A stretch of DNA of 54,584 bases from Ructibacterium gallinarum (lineage in GTDB: Bacteria; Bacillota; Clostridia; Monoglobales; Monoglobaceae), in assembly GCF_014982785.1 (NCBI RefSeq), contig NZ_JADCKB010000022.1, forward strand, positions 1 through 54,584, written 5' to 3'. The notes under the pieces are model-generated. The model was not told the DNA's origin. It ran no database searches and worked only from the letters and a program-made list of their open reading frames with translations. The first letter of the stretch is position 1, and each line of letters opens with the position of its first letter. Of the stretch, positions 33,161 through 42,329 are shown piece after piece. The translations under genes were made by a program, and so were the position numbers.

Positions 33161-33922
33161 ATGAGAAATTATTTGAGAAAAACCGGAATTGCAGCGGTTA
33201 TCATGATTGCGGTGACCGCAATTGCATTTTTGCCGAAACAGACGGCGCAATGGACAGTATTGATTGCTGTACTGGCGTGTTGTTTGTGGAACGGGGTTAG
33301 ATTTGGTTTAGACCACAAAGGCTTTTTGAAACGCAGGCGTTTTTCTGCAAAAGTAAAGGAGGCGGCAAAATCCGATACGGATAAAACGCAGAATTACTTA
33401 ACGATTGCAACACGGCAGTTGGCGCACCGTATTACCGACAAGCTGCATTCCGCATATCCGGATAGTACCTGGCAGTGGGTAGAAAAGCCGGGCATGCAGT
33501 TGTTTGAGGAAGGCGGACATATCCGGATTGCAACGGCACAGACAAAGGAGTTTCATGAGGCGGATGTTCGACTGGATACGATTGGACGTATTGGGATTCA
33601 AATGCTAAAAGCGAATCCAATCGAAGAAATCATTGCCTCACAGTCTGAAAAGGCAGAGACGGATTTTACTGTTGACCCGTCAGTCTGGTATGAGCAAAGG
33701 GGTAGAAAGCTGCTATTTGACGTCATTACCGATTTGAATGCACAGGGTACAAAAAGCGTACGGATTGATGAAAATGGATGTGTCACTCTTGCCGATAGCC
33801 GTGAGGTTGCAAAGCTGGAGGCATTTCCGACCAAAAACCTTTGGAAAAAGCTGACGGAATTACTGGAAGGCGATCAACTGAAAGCAGTTGAAGCGGAAGA
33901 CAGTATTGAATTAAGCTGGTGA
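33161..33922 (+). CDS. Membrane-anchored hypothetical protein
   Basis: 253 aa from ATG 33161, about 10 nt after AAAGG; ATG 33152 is too close. Two hydrophobic helices (about 8-25 and 30-45) are followed by a basic stretch and a cytoplasmic domain of about 190 residues (LTIATRQLAHRITDKLHSAYPDSTWQW...). No known family. It precedes the MoxR/VWA genes, 17 nt apart, and may recruit that system to the membrane; this is inference from position only. Confidence 0.5.
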   Translation: MRNYLRKTGIAAVIMIAVTAIAFLPKQTAQWTVLIAVLACCLWNGVRFGLDHKGFLKRRRFSAKVKEAAKSDTDKTQNYLTIATRQLAHRITDKLHSAYPDSTWQWVEKPGMQLFEEGGHIRIATAQTKEFHEADVRLDTIGRIGIQMLKANPIEEIIASQSEKAETDFTVDPSVWYEQRGRKLLFDVITDLNAQGTKSVRIDENGCVTLADSREVAKLEAFPTKNLWKKLTELLEGDQLKAVEAEDSIELSW

Positions 33923-33939
33923 TACGGAGGTAATGGAAA

Positions 33940-35745
33940 ATGCCGAATTTATTGTTTGACAGTGTGACCTTTACCATGGCCTGTCCACCGCCGTTTGATG
34001 ATACGAGCATTGCCCGCGAGAGTACGACAGCGAACTCAAGGTATAATGTAGCTTCTGTAAAAAAAGCAACGCTGCACGCACCAACGCTGCGCGCGGTCAT
34101 GGCGTACATAAAATTGTATCAGGCATTTACCGAAGGCGGTTCAACAGAAAATTTGGGCGCTATCGGAAAACAGGGAGACAAGAAACTGGTAGCGGAGTAT
34201 GTAAGCGGCAGAGGAGAGATTCAAGGCGTGGTGTATAACCGAGAATCCGGCAGTCTTATTGCGGGTGTGTTTGAAACCAAGACCTCGCCGCCGACGCAGT
34301 TTAAGCATCGGGCGTCCGGCGGTACGGCTACAGGCACGGCGATGTTCTTTGCCGCAATGCCGGTCTTTATGGAGGACAACGAGTTTAAGACGTATTATGA
34401 TATACTATACGATGAAATTGCAGGCGGAACGCCTAATTTAAGCACAATAGCGGAAGCGGGGTATATATTATGCGATAACGTGTACCGCCGAGTAAATAAT
34501 CCGGCTGATTGCGGAAGCGCAGGGGTAAAAATGGAATTTCCGACTTCGGGAAACGTGAGACTTTTGACAGCGCTTGCGTTGTCAAGGGGTTCGTATTCCG
34601 CCTCCGACGTCTTACTGGGACAGTTTGAGGTCATAAAGGCCGGATTGAGTTCCAAACGAAGCAGGGTTAAAATTTCAAATGATGATTTTGTCGGAAAGTA
34701 TAAGCTTTCGGAACGCTTTTTTAGCGACAAGGAAAAATCTTTGATTCCGGAGCTGCCGAGCTGGTATGTTATCCCAGAAGAGGTAGCAACCATCTGTGAA
34801 TATGCGCAGAAAACTACAGATTCTCAGATGCCGATGCGCAATTTTATGCTGCGCGGCGCTGCCGGTTCCGGCAAGACTGAGGGCGCAAAAGCAATTGCGG
34901 CCGGACTGGGACTGCCATATATGTTTCTGACCTGCTCTGCAGATGATGAAAAGTTCGATTACGTCGGTCAAATACTACCGAACATCGAAGGGATTGATTT
35001 TGCTGATCCCAAGAGCGGAGAGTATATTCCTACTACGGCTGAAATTGATGCAGATCCGGTCGGGGCTTATTACAACATGACCGGCGAGTTTTCAGATAGC
35101 ATTACAGCTGACGAAGTGAAGAATGCGCTTGCCAAGCGCATGACTGAAAAAGAATCGAAAAAGGATGAAAAGGACTTCCGGTATGTGTATACGCCGTTGA
35201 TTGAGGCAATCAAAAACGGCTATGTTCTTGAACTGCAGGAACCTACCGTCATTAGTAAGCAGGGCGTGCTGGTCGGCTTGAACTCTCTTTTGGATAATTG
35301 TAAGGCGATACAGCTCATTACAGGCGAGGTTATAGAGCGTCATCCGGATACGGTGATTGTTATTACGACAAATACCGATTATAACGGATGCAGGGAATTA
35401 AATCAATCGATTATTTCGCGCATGAACCTCATTTTTGATATGAACACGCCGGATGCAAAAGTGATGACAGAGCGTGTTCTGGGCATTACGGGATGCAAAG
35501 AAAAGTCGCTGGTTCAGAAGATGGCGGAAACCGTTGAGAAGATTGCAAAGCAATGCCGTGAAGATATGATTGGCGATGGAAGCTGCGGTATGCGGGAACT
35601 TATCAGCTGGGTACAAAGCTATATGATTTGCGAAGACCCGCTAAGCGCTGCCGAATACACGGTGCTTGCATCGGTATCGGCCGACGAGGAAAACCGTGCC
35701 GCCATCCGTTCAAAGTGTATCAATCCGGTATTTGAGGGGATGTGA
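33940..35745 (+). CDS. MoxR-like AAA+ ATPase
   Basis: 601 aa. The N-terminal about 270 residues are a specific extension without recognised fold. The AAA+ domain has Walker A GAAGSGKTEGAKA (about 306-318) and later TVIVITTNTDYNGCRELNQSIISRMN, which covers sensor 1 and arginine-finger regions (about 470-495). MoxR ATPases act as chaperones with von Willebrand A partners to mature or remodel target complexes. Such a partner lies at 36024. The start follows GGAGGT. Cytoplasmic; target unknown. Confidence 0.8.
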   Translation: MPNLLFDSVTFTMACPPPFDDTSIARESTTANSRYNVASVKKATLHAPTLRAVMAYIKLYQAFTEGGSTENLGAIGKQGDKKLVAEYVSGRGEIQGVVYNRESGSLIAGVFETKTSPPTQFKHRASGGTATGTAMFFAAMPVFMEDNEFKTYYDILYDEIAGGTPNLSTIAEAGYILCDNVYRRVNNPADCGSAGVKMEFPTSGNVRLLTALALSRGSYSASDVLLGQFEVIKAGLSSKRSRVKISNDDFVGKYKLSERFFSDKEKSLIPELPSWYVIPEEVATICEYAQKTTDSQMPMRNFMLRGAAGSGKTEGAKAIAAGLGLPYMFLTCSADDEKFDYVGQILPNIEGIDFADPKSGEYIPTTAEIDADPVGAYYNMTGEFSDSITADEVKNALAKRMTEKESKKDEKDFRYVYTPLIEAIKNGYVLELQEPTVISKQGVLVGLNSLLDNCKAIQLITGEVIERHPDTVIVITTNTDYNGCRELNQSIISRMNLIFDMNTPDAKVMTERVLGITGCKEKSLVQKMAETVEKIAKQCREDMIGDGSCGMRELISWVQSYMICEDPLSAAEYTVLASVSADEENRAAIRSKCINPVFEGM

Positions 35746-35765
35746 AAGGAGTGAATTTCAAATGA

Positions 35766-36017
35766 ATGAAAAAACGAACAGTATTGGTCAGGAATGAAGA
35801 GCTGCTTTTTGCTGAGAATTTGAAGGTACTCAGAAAAACGCACAAACCATATCTGTCGCAGGGAAGAATAGCGGAAAGGCTGGGAGTATGCCGTACTACC
35901 TATATCAATTATGAGATGGGCAGACGGCAGGCACCGGCCTTTTTTGTTGCTAAGGCAGCAAAGTTTTTTAAAGTCTCTGCCGATAAGATGTTATATGAAA
36001 AATTATGGAAGGAGTGA
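35766..36017 (+). CDS. XRE-family helix-turn-helix protein
   Basis: 83 aa. NLKVLRKTHKPYLSQGRIAERLGVCRTTYINYEMGRRQAPAFFVAKAAKFFKVSADKML is a clear XRE/Cro HTH. It lies between the MoxR gene and the VWA gene, with AAAGGAG about 14 nt upstream, so the module probably includes its own regulator. An overlapping ATG at 35762 opens a different short frame. Confidence 0.75.
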   Translation: MKKRTVLVRNEELLFAENLKVLRKTHKPYLSQGRIAERLGVCRTTYINYEMGRRQAPAFFVAKAAKFFKVSADKMLYEKLWKE

Positions 36018-36023
36018 AACGAT

Positions 36024-38108
36024 TTGAGGACGTCGCACAAAAGGATCAATCGGTTGATAAGAGAAGAACACTCAAAGCTGACGGATCAGGAACTGTTTTC
36101 GTCCAATGCGTTTGCCGCGTATCTTATGGATATTGCCGAGGCGACATCGGGCAGATATAAGCGCAAACTGCGGGTCAAGACAATCTGGGATGAGTCGCCG
36201 GGCGCATTCATAGCCTATACGGATAATCGTGAGATAATGCTGAACTGCGGTAATGTAATTACGGCAGACTATCCGACACGGGAATTAAAGAGCCTAAGCT
36301 TAATCGGACTGCTTGGACATGAGGAGGGGCATATTTTATACACTGATTTTACAGCGCTTTCTATGTTTATGCAGGCAGTGGATAACGCAGTAATGTACCC
36401 GTTCGTACCCAACGATCTGGAGGGGGACGAGGAGGCACATCTTGAAAAATACCTTGAAACAATTAAGCAGAAGGACGAAAAGACAAATTGCATTATTAAA
36501 TATGTGCTGCATACAATCGCCAATATTCTGGAAGATGTTTATATCGAAGAACGAATCTGCTGTGATTTTCCCGGCAGCTTCAAAACGGGAATCCGGCTCA
36601 ACAACGTAAAACTGACGGAAGAGGCTATGTCAGTGTCGGTGCAAATGGAAAAGGAAATTCCCAATGCAGCGATACTGACCAATGTGATTTTGCAATATGC
36701 GAGAATCGGGGAGTTTAACAATAGCGGCGGTTATATCGGGGAATTGATGGAGGTATTTTATGACTGTATTCCCCTGATTGATGAAGTTGTTGATAAAACG
36801 GACGCCAAGGTACGGTATGATTCCGCAAACCGCATTTTTCTAAAAATGTGGCCGTATGTGGAGGAGTGGATTGAGCAAATCAAAGCCGATCCATCCATGA
36901 CGCCGCAGGAGGTTCAGGAAATGCTGGATAAATTGTCGGAGAAATTGGGCGAACCCGGCGGAACTGCCGGTTCCAAATGTCCGAGTGGAAGCGGAAAAGG
37001 CGTTGGCGGAAAATTTAAGCCTGATTTTTCAGATAAAAGCGATGAAACGAAAGAAGCCCGAAAGGTGCTGGAACATGAGGGCGGTCGGATGGAATTGGTC
37101 AAGACGGATGAAATAGAAGAAGGTGCATCCGGCGGCGTGGAATATGACAAAACCTTTATGGGAAGCGGTTACAAGCACGCGGCGGAGGATATAGAACGGA
37201 TGCTTATGTCGGCTGCGGAAGAAAAGGCAATGGTTCGGTACAACGAAGAGCTGGAAGAGGAGCTTCAGGCTGAGGCAAATGAAATCCGGTATGGAAACGC
37301 ACATAGGGGGATCCATGTTAAGGTGAACCGCATGGCGCGGGTATCTGATGAACTTCGCACTTCTTATATGCGTGTGGCGCCGCCGCTGTTGGCAATATCA
37401 AAACGGCTGCAGCGTCAGATAAAGCCCAAACTGAGAGACGAAAGTGAAGGCGGACGGATGAACGGATTGTGTATGGGCAGGAGAATTAACGCAAGAGCGC
37501 TTGTCGGAAATGATGGAAAGATATTTTATAACAAAAAACTTCCGTCGGATGAACCCAAACTTGCAGTTGCCGTACTCAACGATGAGTCAGGTTCCATGTC
37601 ATGGGGCGACCGAAGTACAAGCGCCAGAGCTGCAAGCATTGTGCTGTATGACTTCTGTACTTCGCTTGATATTCCGGTTGCCATATATGGCCATACGGAA
37701 TACAGCGATGTAGAAATGTATGCGTATGCAGAGTTTGATTATCCCGATAAAAACGACCGATATCGTCTGATGGATATATCGGCGCGCAGTGATAACCGCG
37801 ATGGAGCAGCTCTTCGTTTTGTGGCTGAAAGGCTTGCGCAGCGGTCGGAAAAAATCAAGTTGCTAATCGTTATTTCTGATGGTCAGCCGGCAGGTTATGG
37901 TTACGGCGGAACGGAAGCGGAAAAAGATTTACGAGGAATCAAGCAGGAGTACAGAAACAGGGGTGTAACTATGTTTGCGGCGGCAATCGGCAGTGACAAA
38001 CCCAATATTGAAAGAATCTATAAAGAAGGATTTTTGGATATTACGGATCTGAACAAACTGCCGGCGCTATTGACAAAGCTGGTATTGAGATATTTAAAAA
38101 ATATTTAG
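36024..38108 (+). CDS. VWA-domain protein with N-terminal zincin-like HExxH motif (CobT-like)
   Basis: 694 aa from TTG 36024, 10 nt after AAGGAG. The N-terminal half has LIGLLGHEEGHILYTDF (HEEGH at about 99-103), a zinc metallopeptidase motif. The middle is charged and low complexity (about 300-400). The C-terminal VWA domain has the MIDAS motif NDESGSMSWG (Asp at about 520), NRDGAALRFVAERL and LLIVISDGQPAGYGYGG. CobT-type VWA proteins work with MoxR/CobS-type ATPases, and the MoxR gene is immediately upstream. HExxH plus VWA in one chain suggests an ATP-driven metal or protein remodelling device. Target unknown. Confidence 0.8.
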   Translation: MRTSHKRINRLIREEHSKLTDQELFSSNAFAAYLMDIAEATSGRYKRKLRVKTIWDESPGAFIAYTDNREIMLNCGNVITADYPTRELKSLSLIGLLGHEEGHILYTDFTALSMFMQAVDNAVMYPFVPNDLEGDEEAHLEKYLETIKQKDEKTNCIIKYVLHTIANILEDVYIEERICCDFPGSFKTGIRLNNVKLTEEAMSVSVQMEKEIPNAAILTNVILQYARIGEFNNSGGYIGELMEVFYDCIPLIDEVVDKTDAKVRYDSANRIFLKMWPYVEEWIEQIKADPSMTPQEVQEMLDKLSEKLGEPGGTAGSKCPSGSGKGVGGKFKPDFSDKSDETKEARKVLEHEGGRMELVKTDEIEEGASGGVEYDKTFMGSGYKHAAEDIERMLMSAAEEKAMVRYNEELEEELQAEANEIRYGNAHRGIHVKVNRMARVSDELRTSYMRVAPPLLAISKRLQRQIKPKLRDESEGGRMNGLCMGRRINARALVGNDGKIFYNKKLPSDEPKLAVAVLNDESGSMSWGDRSTSARAASIVLYDFCTSLDIPVAIYGHTEYSDVEMYAYAEFDYPDKNDRYRLMDISARSDNRDGAALRFVAERLAQRSEKIKLLIVISDGQPAGYGYGGTEAEKDLRGIKQEYRNRGVTMFAAAIGSDKPNIERIYKEGFLDITDLNKLPALLTKLVLRYLKNI

Positions 38109-38118
38109 GAGGGATAGA

Positions 38119-38769
38119 ATGAGTGGAAAACAGTATATTTCATGGCAAATCGCCAAGTATGCGACGGATAAGAAGCTGATTGAGTTTACAGACAAGCTAA
38201 AGCTTCCGCCGGTTGAGTTTTATGCTCATGTGCAGGCGAACGGAGATAAAACTGCGGATGGAAATGCAATTTATTCTAATATCGGAATGAAGCTGCTTGA
38301 TTACTCGAACGGTACAGGAGATAAGACAGTTTCTGTCGAGGTAAATGTTTCGTCGGATGAGTTAATGTTTGTGTTTGAAAAGCTGCGTCAAGGTGTTGAG
38401 GAATTTTCGACAAGTCAGGAAAAGATATTCGGCAAGCCGGATGAAAAGGGGCGTTGTAAGGTTACCAAACTATTAATCATAAGGGCGACAAAAGATAAAG
38501 CCGGAAAAGAGCGTAAATATCCATGGTTTATCCAAGTGGAAAACGGCACAGGTGTGAAAGTGAAAAACGACAAGACCGGCGGAACCTATATTCGGGCAAA
38601 CAGTTTTGTTGCAGACGCAAAGGTATATATCAATTTAAATGATATTGATATGTTCAAACTTTTGTCGCGTGTTTCAAGCTATGTGTCAGTGTGGGAGGTT
38701 ACTTATGCGCCGCGTCAGCTGAGGGCGGCAAAGGAAATCATGCAAAATGCAAAGGAGGTCGTACAATGA
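38119..38769 (+). CDS. Conserved hypothetical of the MoxR/VWA module
   Basis: 216 aa, soluble, mixed alpha/beta (KQYISWQIAKYATDKKLIEFTDKLKLPPVEFYAHVQ; LLIIRATKDKAGKERKYPWFIQVENGTG). No known family. It follows the VWA gene by 10 nt with GGAGGG and overlaps the next gene by 4 nt, so it is part of the same operon. Function unknown. Confidence 0.5.
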   Translation: MSGKQYISWQIAKYATDKKLIEFTDKLKLPPVEFYAHVQANGDKTADGNAIYSNIGMKLLDYSNGTGDKTVSVEVNVSSDELMFVFEKLRQGVEEFSTSQEKIFGKPDEKGRCKVTKLLIIRATKDKAGKERKYPWFIQVENGTGVKVKNDKTGGTYIRANSFVADAKVYINLNDIDMFKLLSRVSSYVSVWEVTYAPRQLRAAKEIMQNAKEVVQ

Positions 38770-39089
38770 TTTTACAAAACCAAGGGGAATTTATAGAGAA
38801 CGACAATGTAAAACTGGCGATCGGTGATAGGATAATCGCTGCCGACAGCGACTATGCCGGATTGAAAGGCTGGATTACAGAAATCAGGACGGGAGCGGAC
38901 AAAGAAACAGAGAATACTACCGATGATGTGTATTGTCGCTTTGAAATTCCGGAAACGGCAGAGAAACAACAGCTGCTGGAAGAACACTTTTCTGCATTGT
39001 ACGGGGAAAAGAAGACGATGGACGATTTGTGTCTTGATATGGTGATTATGGCGCCGGAAGAACTGAGGACGGTGGGAGAAGATGAGTAA
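38766..39089 (+). CDS. Small conserved mobile-element protein
   Basis: 107 aa from ATG 38766 after AAAGGAGGTCG, overlapping the previous stop. The pattern KLAIGDRIIAADSDYAGLKGWITEI...DVYCRFEIPE...LEEHFSALYG...DDLCLDMVIMAPEEL is one I recall from accessory genes of clostridial ICEs and phages, but I cannot name a family. Acidic, cytoplasmic. Overlaps the next gene by 8 nt. Confidence 0.5.
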   Translation: MILQNQGEFIENDNVKLAIGDRIIAADSDYAGLKGWITEIRTGADKETENTTDDVYCRFEIPETAEKQQLLEEHFSALYGEKKTMDDLCLDMVIMAPEELRTVGEDE

Positions 39090-39423
39090 TTTATTCGGAG
39101 TGTTTCAACTCATCGGCGGAATTATCTTGTCTATCGGATATATTCCGCAGGTAGTGCAGATAGTGAAAACCAAGACTGCCAAAGGGTTGAATGCTAAGTC
39201 CTTTGGAATGGTGTTCACCGGCATTTTGCTGTACGAAATATATGCGATTGCCTTGGCGGTTGAAGGGAGCGGGCAGATGTATCTGATAACGAATACTGTA
39301 TCGTTGCTGTTGGTCGGAACAGTGTATGGATTGATTAAAGTTTATGAGAAAAAGGAGAACAGAGAAAAAGCAATTGACGATACAGTAAGTGAAAACACCA
39401 CATGGCGCAGAAGGGAGAAATAA
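39082..39423 (+). CDS. PQ-loop (SemiSWEET-like) transporter
   Basis: 113 aa with three transmembrane helices and the motif GGIILSIGYIPQVVQIVKTKTAKGL, the PQ-loop signature of SemiSWEET sugar transporters. SemiSWEETs dimerise to move small sugars across the membrane. The C-terminal 30 residues are charged. It is unusual as a mobile-element gene. It overlaps the gene before and is followed by a SpoVT-like regulator. Function as a transporter is inferred from the family. Confidence 0.75.
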   Translation: MSNLFGVFQLIGGIILSIGYIPQVVQIVKTKTAKGLNAKSFGMVFTGILLYEIYAIALAVEGSGQMYLITNTVSLLLVGTVYGLIKVYEKKENREKAIDDTVSENTTWRRREK

Positions 39424-39425
39424 CT

Positions 39426-39938
39426 ATGTTTAAGCATACAGGAATTGTTCGGCGGCTTGATGACCTTGGAAGAGTGGTAATCCCCAAGGAAATCCGCAGA
39501 AAATTCCGTATTCAGGAAGGCGATCCTCTTGAAATAGGTGAGGGAGAGGACACGATTCTATTAAGGAAATATAGCGTTCTTGAGCTTTCGGATGAGACAA
39601 CACAGAAAATTCTGGGCTCTTTCTCTGAGATTACACAGCTTCCGGTGCTGCTATGCAACACGACGCATGTTTTGCATGGCGTCAGATTGCATAAAAATAT
39701 CCGCAATATGGAACTGACGATGGAATTAAGCGATTGTTTGTTGGACGAATTAACTCCTTGCAGTGGAATGAAAATTGTATACGAAAACGAAATTACTGTT
39801 GATGAAATAGAACGGATTATCATAAACGGTAATGTGGAAGGTGCGCTGATTATTCCGGCTAGCGGGATAGAACTGACAGAATCGGACAGGAATTGTTTGA
39901 AGCTGTGTGCCGGTGCGCTTGCGGCGGTTGTGCAGTAG
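39426..39938 (+). CDS. SpoVT/AbrB-family transcriptional regulator
   Basis: 170 aa from ATG 39426 after GAAGGGAG. The N-terminal AbrB swapped-hairpin domain (TGIVRRLDDLGRVVIPKEIRRKFRIQEGDPLEI) and a C-terminal GAF-like domain (about 55-170) give the length and layout of SpoVT of spore-formers. It would be a DNA-binding regulator. Here it lies among accessory genes, so it may control the element. Followed by a hairpin (GCAGGATG/CATCCTGC, 39955-39978) without a clear T-tract. Confidence 0.8.
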   Translation: MFKHTGIVRRLDDLGRVVIPKEIRRKFRIQEGDPLEIGEGEDTILLRKYSVLELSDETTQKILGSFSEITQLPVLLCNTTHVLHGVRLHKNIRNMELTMELSDCLLDELTPCSGMKIVYENEITVDEIERIIINGNVEGALIIPASGIELTESDRNCLKLCAGALAAVVQ

Positions 39939-40004
39939 ATATTATTTGAGGTGAGCAGGATGGGATTTCTCATCCTGCCCCTGATAGGGTGAGGAGAAAT
40001 TATA

Positions 40005-40652
40005 ATGTTAAGGATTGAGATGTTATTACGTGTGAAATTTAATCGGGCAGTGGATAGGCATAAGGACAATATTTCACCCGGCGGATATGAAATGATTATG
40101 AACGGACGTAGCGTACAGTTTGATTTTTGTACGAGTCATGCAGATGTAAGTCAATATAATCCGGCGATTGTTGACTTTACATTGAATGATGCGGATATTA
40201 CAGCATTCCCTGATTTTGCAAACGTGACGGAAGACGATTTGAACAATATTTCGTCTATTACGGAGTGTTATGTTTACACAGGAGAAGCCGAAGAGACAGA
40301 TTTAGAACCGGTTTCTATAAAGAAACTATCGTTCTTGATTGTGTTTCCGTCTAAAGTGGTCAAAATTGCTGTTCCGGATCGAGTGATTGATGCCTATAAT
40401 GAGCGGTTTAAAATAGAAAGAGTGGTGATACAAATGAATGAATTAAAACAAAAGCCAGAACTGTTTGCTAAGAAAGCAATTCATAAGGGATTGGATTATG
40501 TGAGCCGTTTTCTTGATATGCCGATAGAGGATTTGGCAGAGAGGTCAAACGATCAGTTGATTGCAATGATTCAGAGCATTGCAGAGCAGATGCCGGAGGA
40601 GATTTTTGAGCAATTTCTAATAGAACTCAATGGCGGAAAGAGGCGTTTTTGA
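40005..40652 (+). CDS. Conserved hypothetical preceding the methyltransferase
   Basis: 215 aa, soluble. The N-terminal half is beta-rich (YEMIMNGRSVQFDFCTSHADV...NPAIVDFTLNDADI). The C-terminal part is helical (PELFAKKAIHKGLDYVSRFLDMPIEDLAERSNDQLIAMIQSIAEQMPEEIFEQFL). No family recognised. The start follows GAGGAG and the stop overlaps the ATG of the DNA methyltransferase (TGATGG), so they are translationally coupled. Confidence 0.5.
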   Translation: MLRIEMLLRVKFNRAVDRHKDNISPGGYEMIMNGRSVQFDFCTSHADVSQYNPAIVDFTLNDADITAFPDFANVTEDDLNNISSITECYVYTGEAEETDLEPVSIKKLSFLIVFPSKVVKIAVPDRVIDAYNERFKIERVVIQMNELKQKPELFAKKAIHKGLDYVSRFLDMPIEDLAERSNDQLIAMIQSIAEQMPEEIFEQFLIELNGGKRRF

Positions 40653-41704
40653 TGGATGAGAAAATGAAAAGGGCGGCGCAGCTTTTGGAAAATGAGTTTG
40701 GCAGCGAATGGCTGACGGTAGCGCAAATGTTGGGCACCGAGGATTTACGCAGGCGGGTTGGCAAAGAGCTTACCTCTTTTATGGCGTTTCCGGAACGCGG
40801 CAGCGGAGGAGACAACAAATGGCGCGGCAATTGCTCGCCGGAGGTTGTGCGCAGTGTAGCAAAATATGTACTGGATACCAAAAAGTATTACGGTAAGGAT
40901 ATCAAAGATTTTACGGTACTTGATCCGATGTCCGGCTCAGGAACGACCAAAGATGCAATGGACAGGCTTGGCGTGAAATCAATCTTGTATGACTTGAATC
41001 CACAGCCGCCGGCCGGTAAGGGCAACTGGAATGCACTGAAGAATGATGTTGAGGATTCGGCAGACCTTATCTTTTTTCATCCGCCGTATCATTCTATTAT
41101 TCAATATTCAGGGAATATGTGGGGTAAACCGCACCCGGATGATTTGTCAAGATGCGAAAGCTACGGAGATTTTATAGAAAAGCTGAACTATGTAATTAAA
41201 AAGCTCTATATGGCTCTTAGAAAGGACGGGCGGCTTGCGATTCTTGTCGGGGATATACGCTCAAAAGGCAACTTCTATTCTATGCAGCACAATATTATGC
41301 GTATGGGCAGATTTGAGTCCTTTGTTGTAAAAGCGCAGTTTAATTGTGTTTCAGATTCCAGAAGATATGTAAAGCCTTTTGTGCCGATTGTGACGGAGTA
41401 TATGCTGATTTTTCAAAAGGAAGATTCGTTTTTGATTACGTTTTCAAAACGGATAGGAAACAGAATTGATATCAGCAAGAAGGATGCAGACGTGCTGACC
41501 TGGCATCATTTGATTCGGTCCATGATGGAACAAATGGGCGGCGAAGCGAAGCTGACGGATTTATATGATATATTGTCCGCACATCCAAAAGCGCAGAAGA
41601 ATGTACATTACCGTGAGAGAATCAGAGCGACTATATACGAGCATAGGGATCAGTATATTCAAACGGAATCCGGTTCGTATAAACTTACCTATGAGGTTGC
41701 GTAA
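40652..41704 (+). CDS. DNA (N4/N6) methyltransferase, orphan
   Basis: 350 aa. Motif I is VLDPMSGSGTTKDAM (about 90-104) and motif IV is LIFFHPPYHSII (about 134-145), with HPPY instead of the common DPPY or SPPY. These order as in beta-class amino-methyltransferases. The C-terminal about 70 residues look like a winged helix (LTDLYDILSAHPKAQKNVHYRERIRATIYEHRDQYI). No restriction endonuclease gene is adjacent, so it may protect the element from host restriction or act in regulation. Followed by a strong terminator. Confidence 0.8.
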   Translation: MDEKMKRAAQLLENEFGSEWLTVAQMLGTEDLRRRVGKELTSFMAFPERGSGGDNKWRGNCSPEVVRSVAKYVLDTKKYYGKDIKDFTVLDPMSGSGTTKDAMDRLGVKSILYDLNPQPPAGKGNWNALKNDVEDSADLIFFHPPYHSIIQYSGNMWGKPHPDDLSRCESYGDFIEKLNYVIKKLYMALRKDGRLAILVGDIRSKGNFYSMQHNIMRMGRFESFVVKAQFNCVSDSRRYVKPFVPIVTEYMLIFQKEDSFLITFSKRIGNRIDISKKDADVLTWHHLIRSMMEQMGGEAKLTDLYDILSAHPKAQKNVHYRERIRATIYEHRDQYIQTESGSYKLTYEVA

Positions 41705-41759
41705 AAGGGTACGGCTTACTTAGATTTGAGAAAATGATATGATAGAGTTACTTTAGCAG

Positions 41760-41810
41760 ACGGGAATGATTAAAATACAGCAGTTGTATTTTGTCATTCC
41801 CGTTTTTTTA
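41760..41810 (+). terminator. Rho-independent terminator after the methyltransferase
   Basis: ACGGGAATGA / TCATTCCCGT outer stem continues into AAAATACA / TGTATTTT inner stem, followed by TTTTTTT. Confidence 0.85.
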
Positions 41811-41831
41811 GTTGGAAAGGATGTGTGAAGT

Positions 41832-42326
41832 ATGAGATTTTACAAAGTGAAAAATATGCGGGATGACGTAGAAAGTGTATTTCGGCATGAAAAAGGTTTC
41901 GGGTCTAAGAAATCGGCAAAACGACATTTGTGTGAAACCGGTTTGTTTGGTGAGAATTTGCCAGATGAGGAAATAGAGATTGCCGAGATAGAGGAAGAGA
42001 GCTACACGGAATTTTTATTAGAGAAAATAGCGGTGTTGTTTGCAGAGCAGCTTGATGAATTAAAGCGGCATTTCACCGAGCTTTCTTTTGAGGATATGTC
42101 TGTTGATGAAATTGCAAGAGAATGTTATCGGTTTGACATTATGAGCAATTTAAAGTTTGTGCTGGAAGACGCTGCTGCGTCGTATTTTGAGTATAAGGCG
42201 CTGGAACAGTGGCTTGCTCATCCTGACAAATTGGTTGAAAGGCTATGTGATCGGGTATTTAACAGGGATTGCAGTGACGAAAATTTTGCATTATACGATA
42301 TGATCAATATGGGTTGGGAGGCTTGA
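41832..42326 (+). CDS. Acidic hypothetical protein
   Basis: 164 aa. The ATG follows AAAGGATG. A short basic N-terminus (MRFYKVKNMRDD) leads to a very acidic helical protein (LPDEEIEIAEIEEESYTEFLLEKI). No family recognised. Acidic small proteins on mobile elements are sometimes anti-restriction DNA mimics, but there is no specific motif here. First gene of a short unit with the genes at 42330 and 42656. Confidence 0.4.
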   Translation: MRFYKVKNMRDDVESVFRHEKGFGSKKSAKRHLCETGLFGENLPDEEIEIAEIEEESYTEFLLEKIAVLFAEQLDELKRHFTELSFEDMSVDEIARECYRFDIMSNLKFVLEDAAASYFEYKALEQWLAHPDKLVERLCDRVFNRDCSDENFALYDMINMGWEA

Positions 42327-42329
42327 CGT

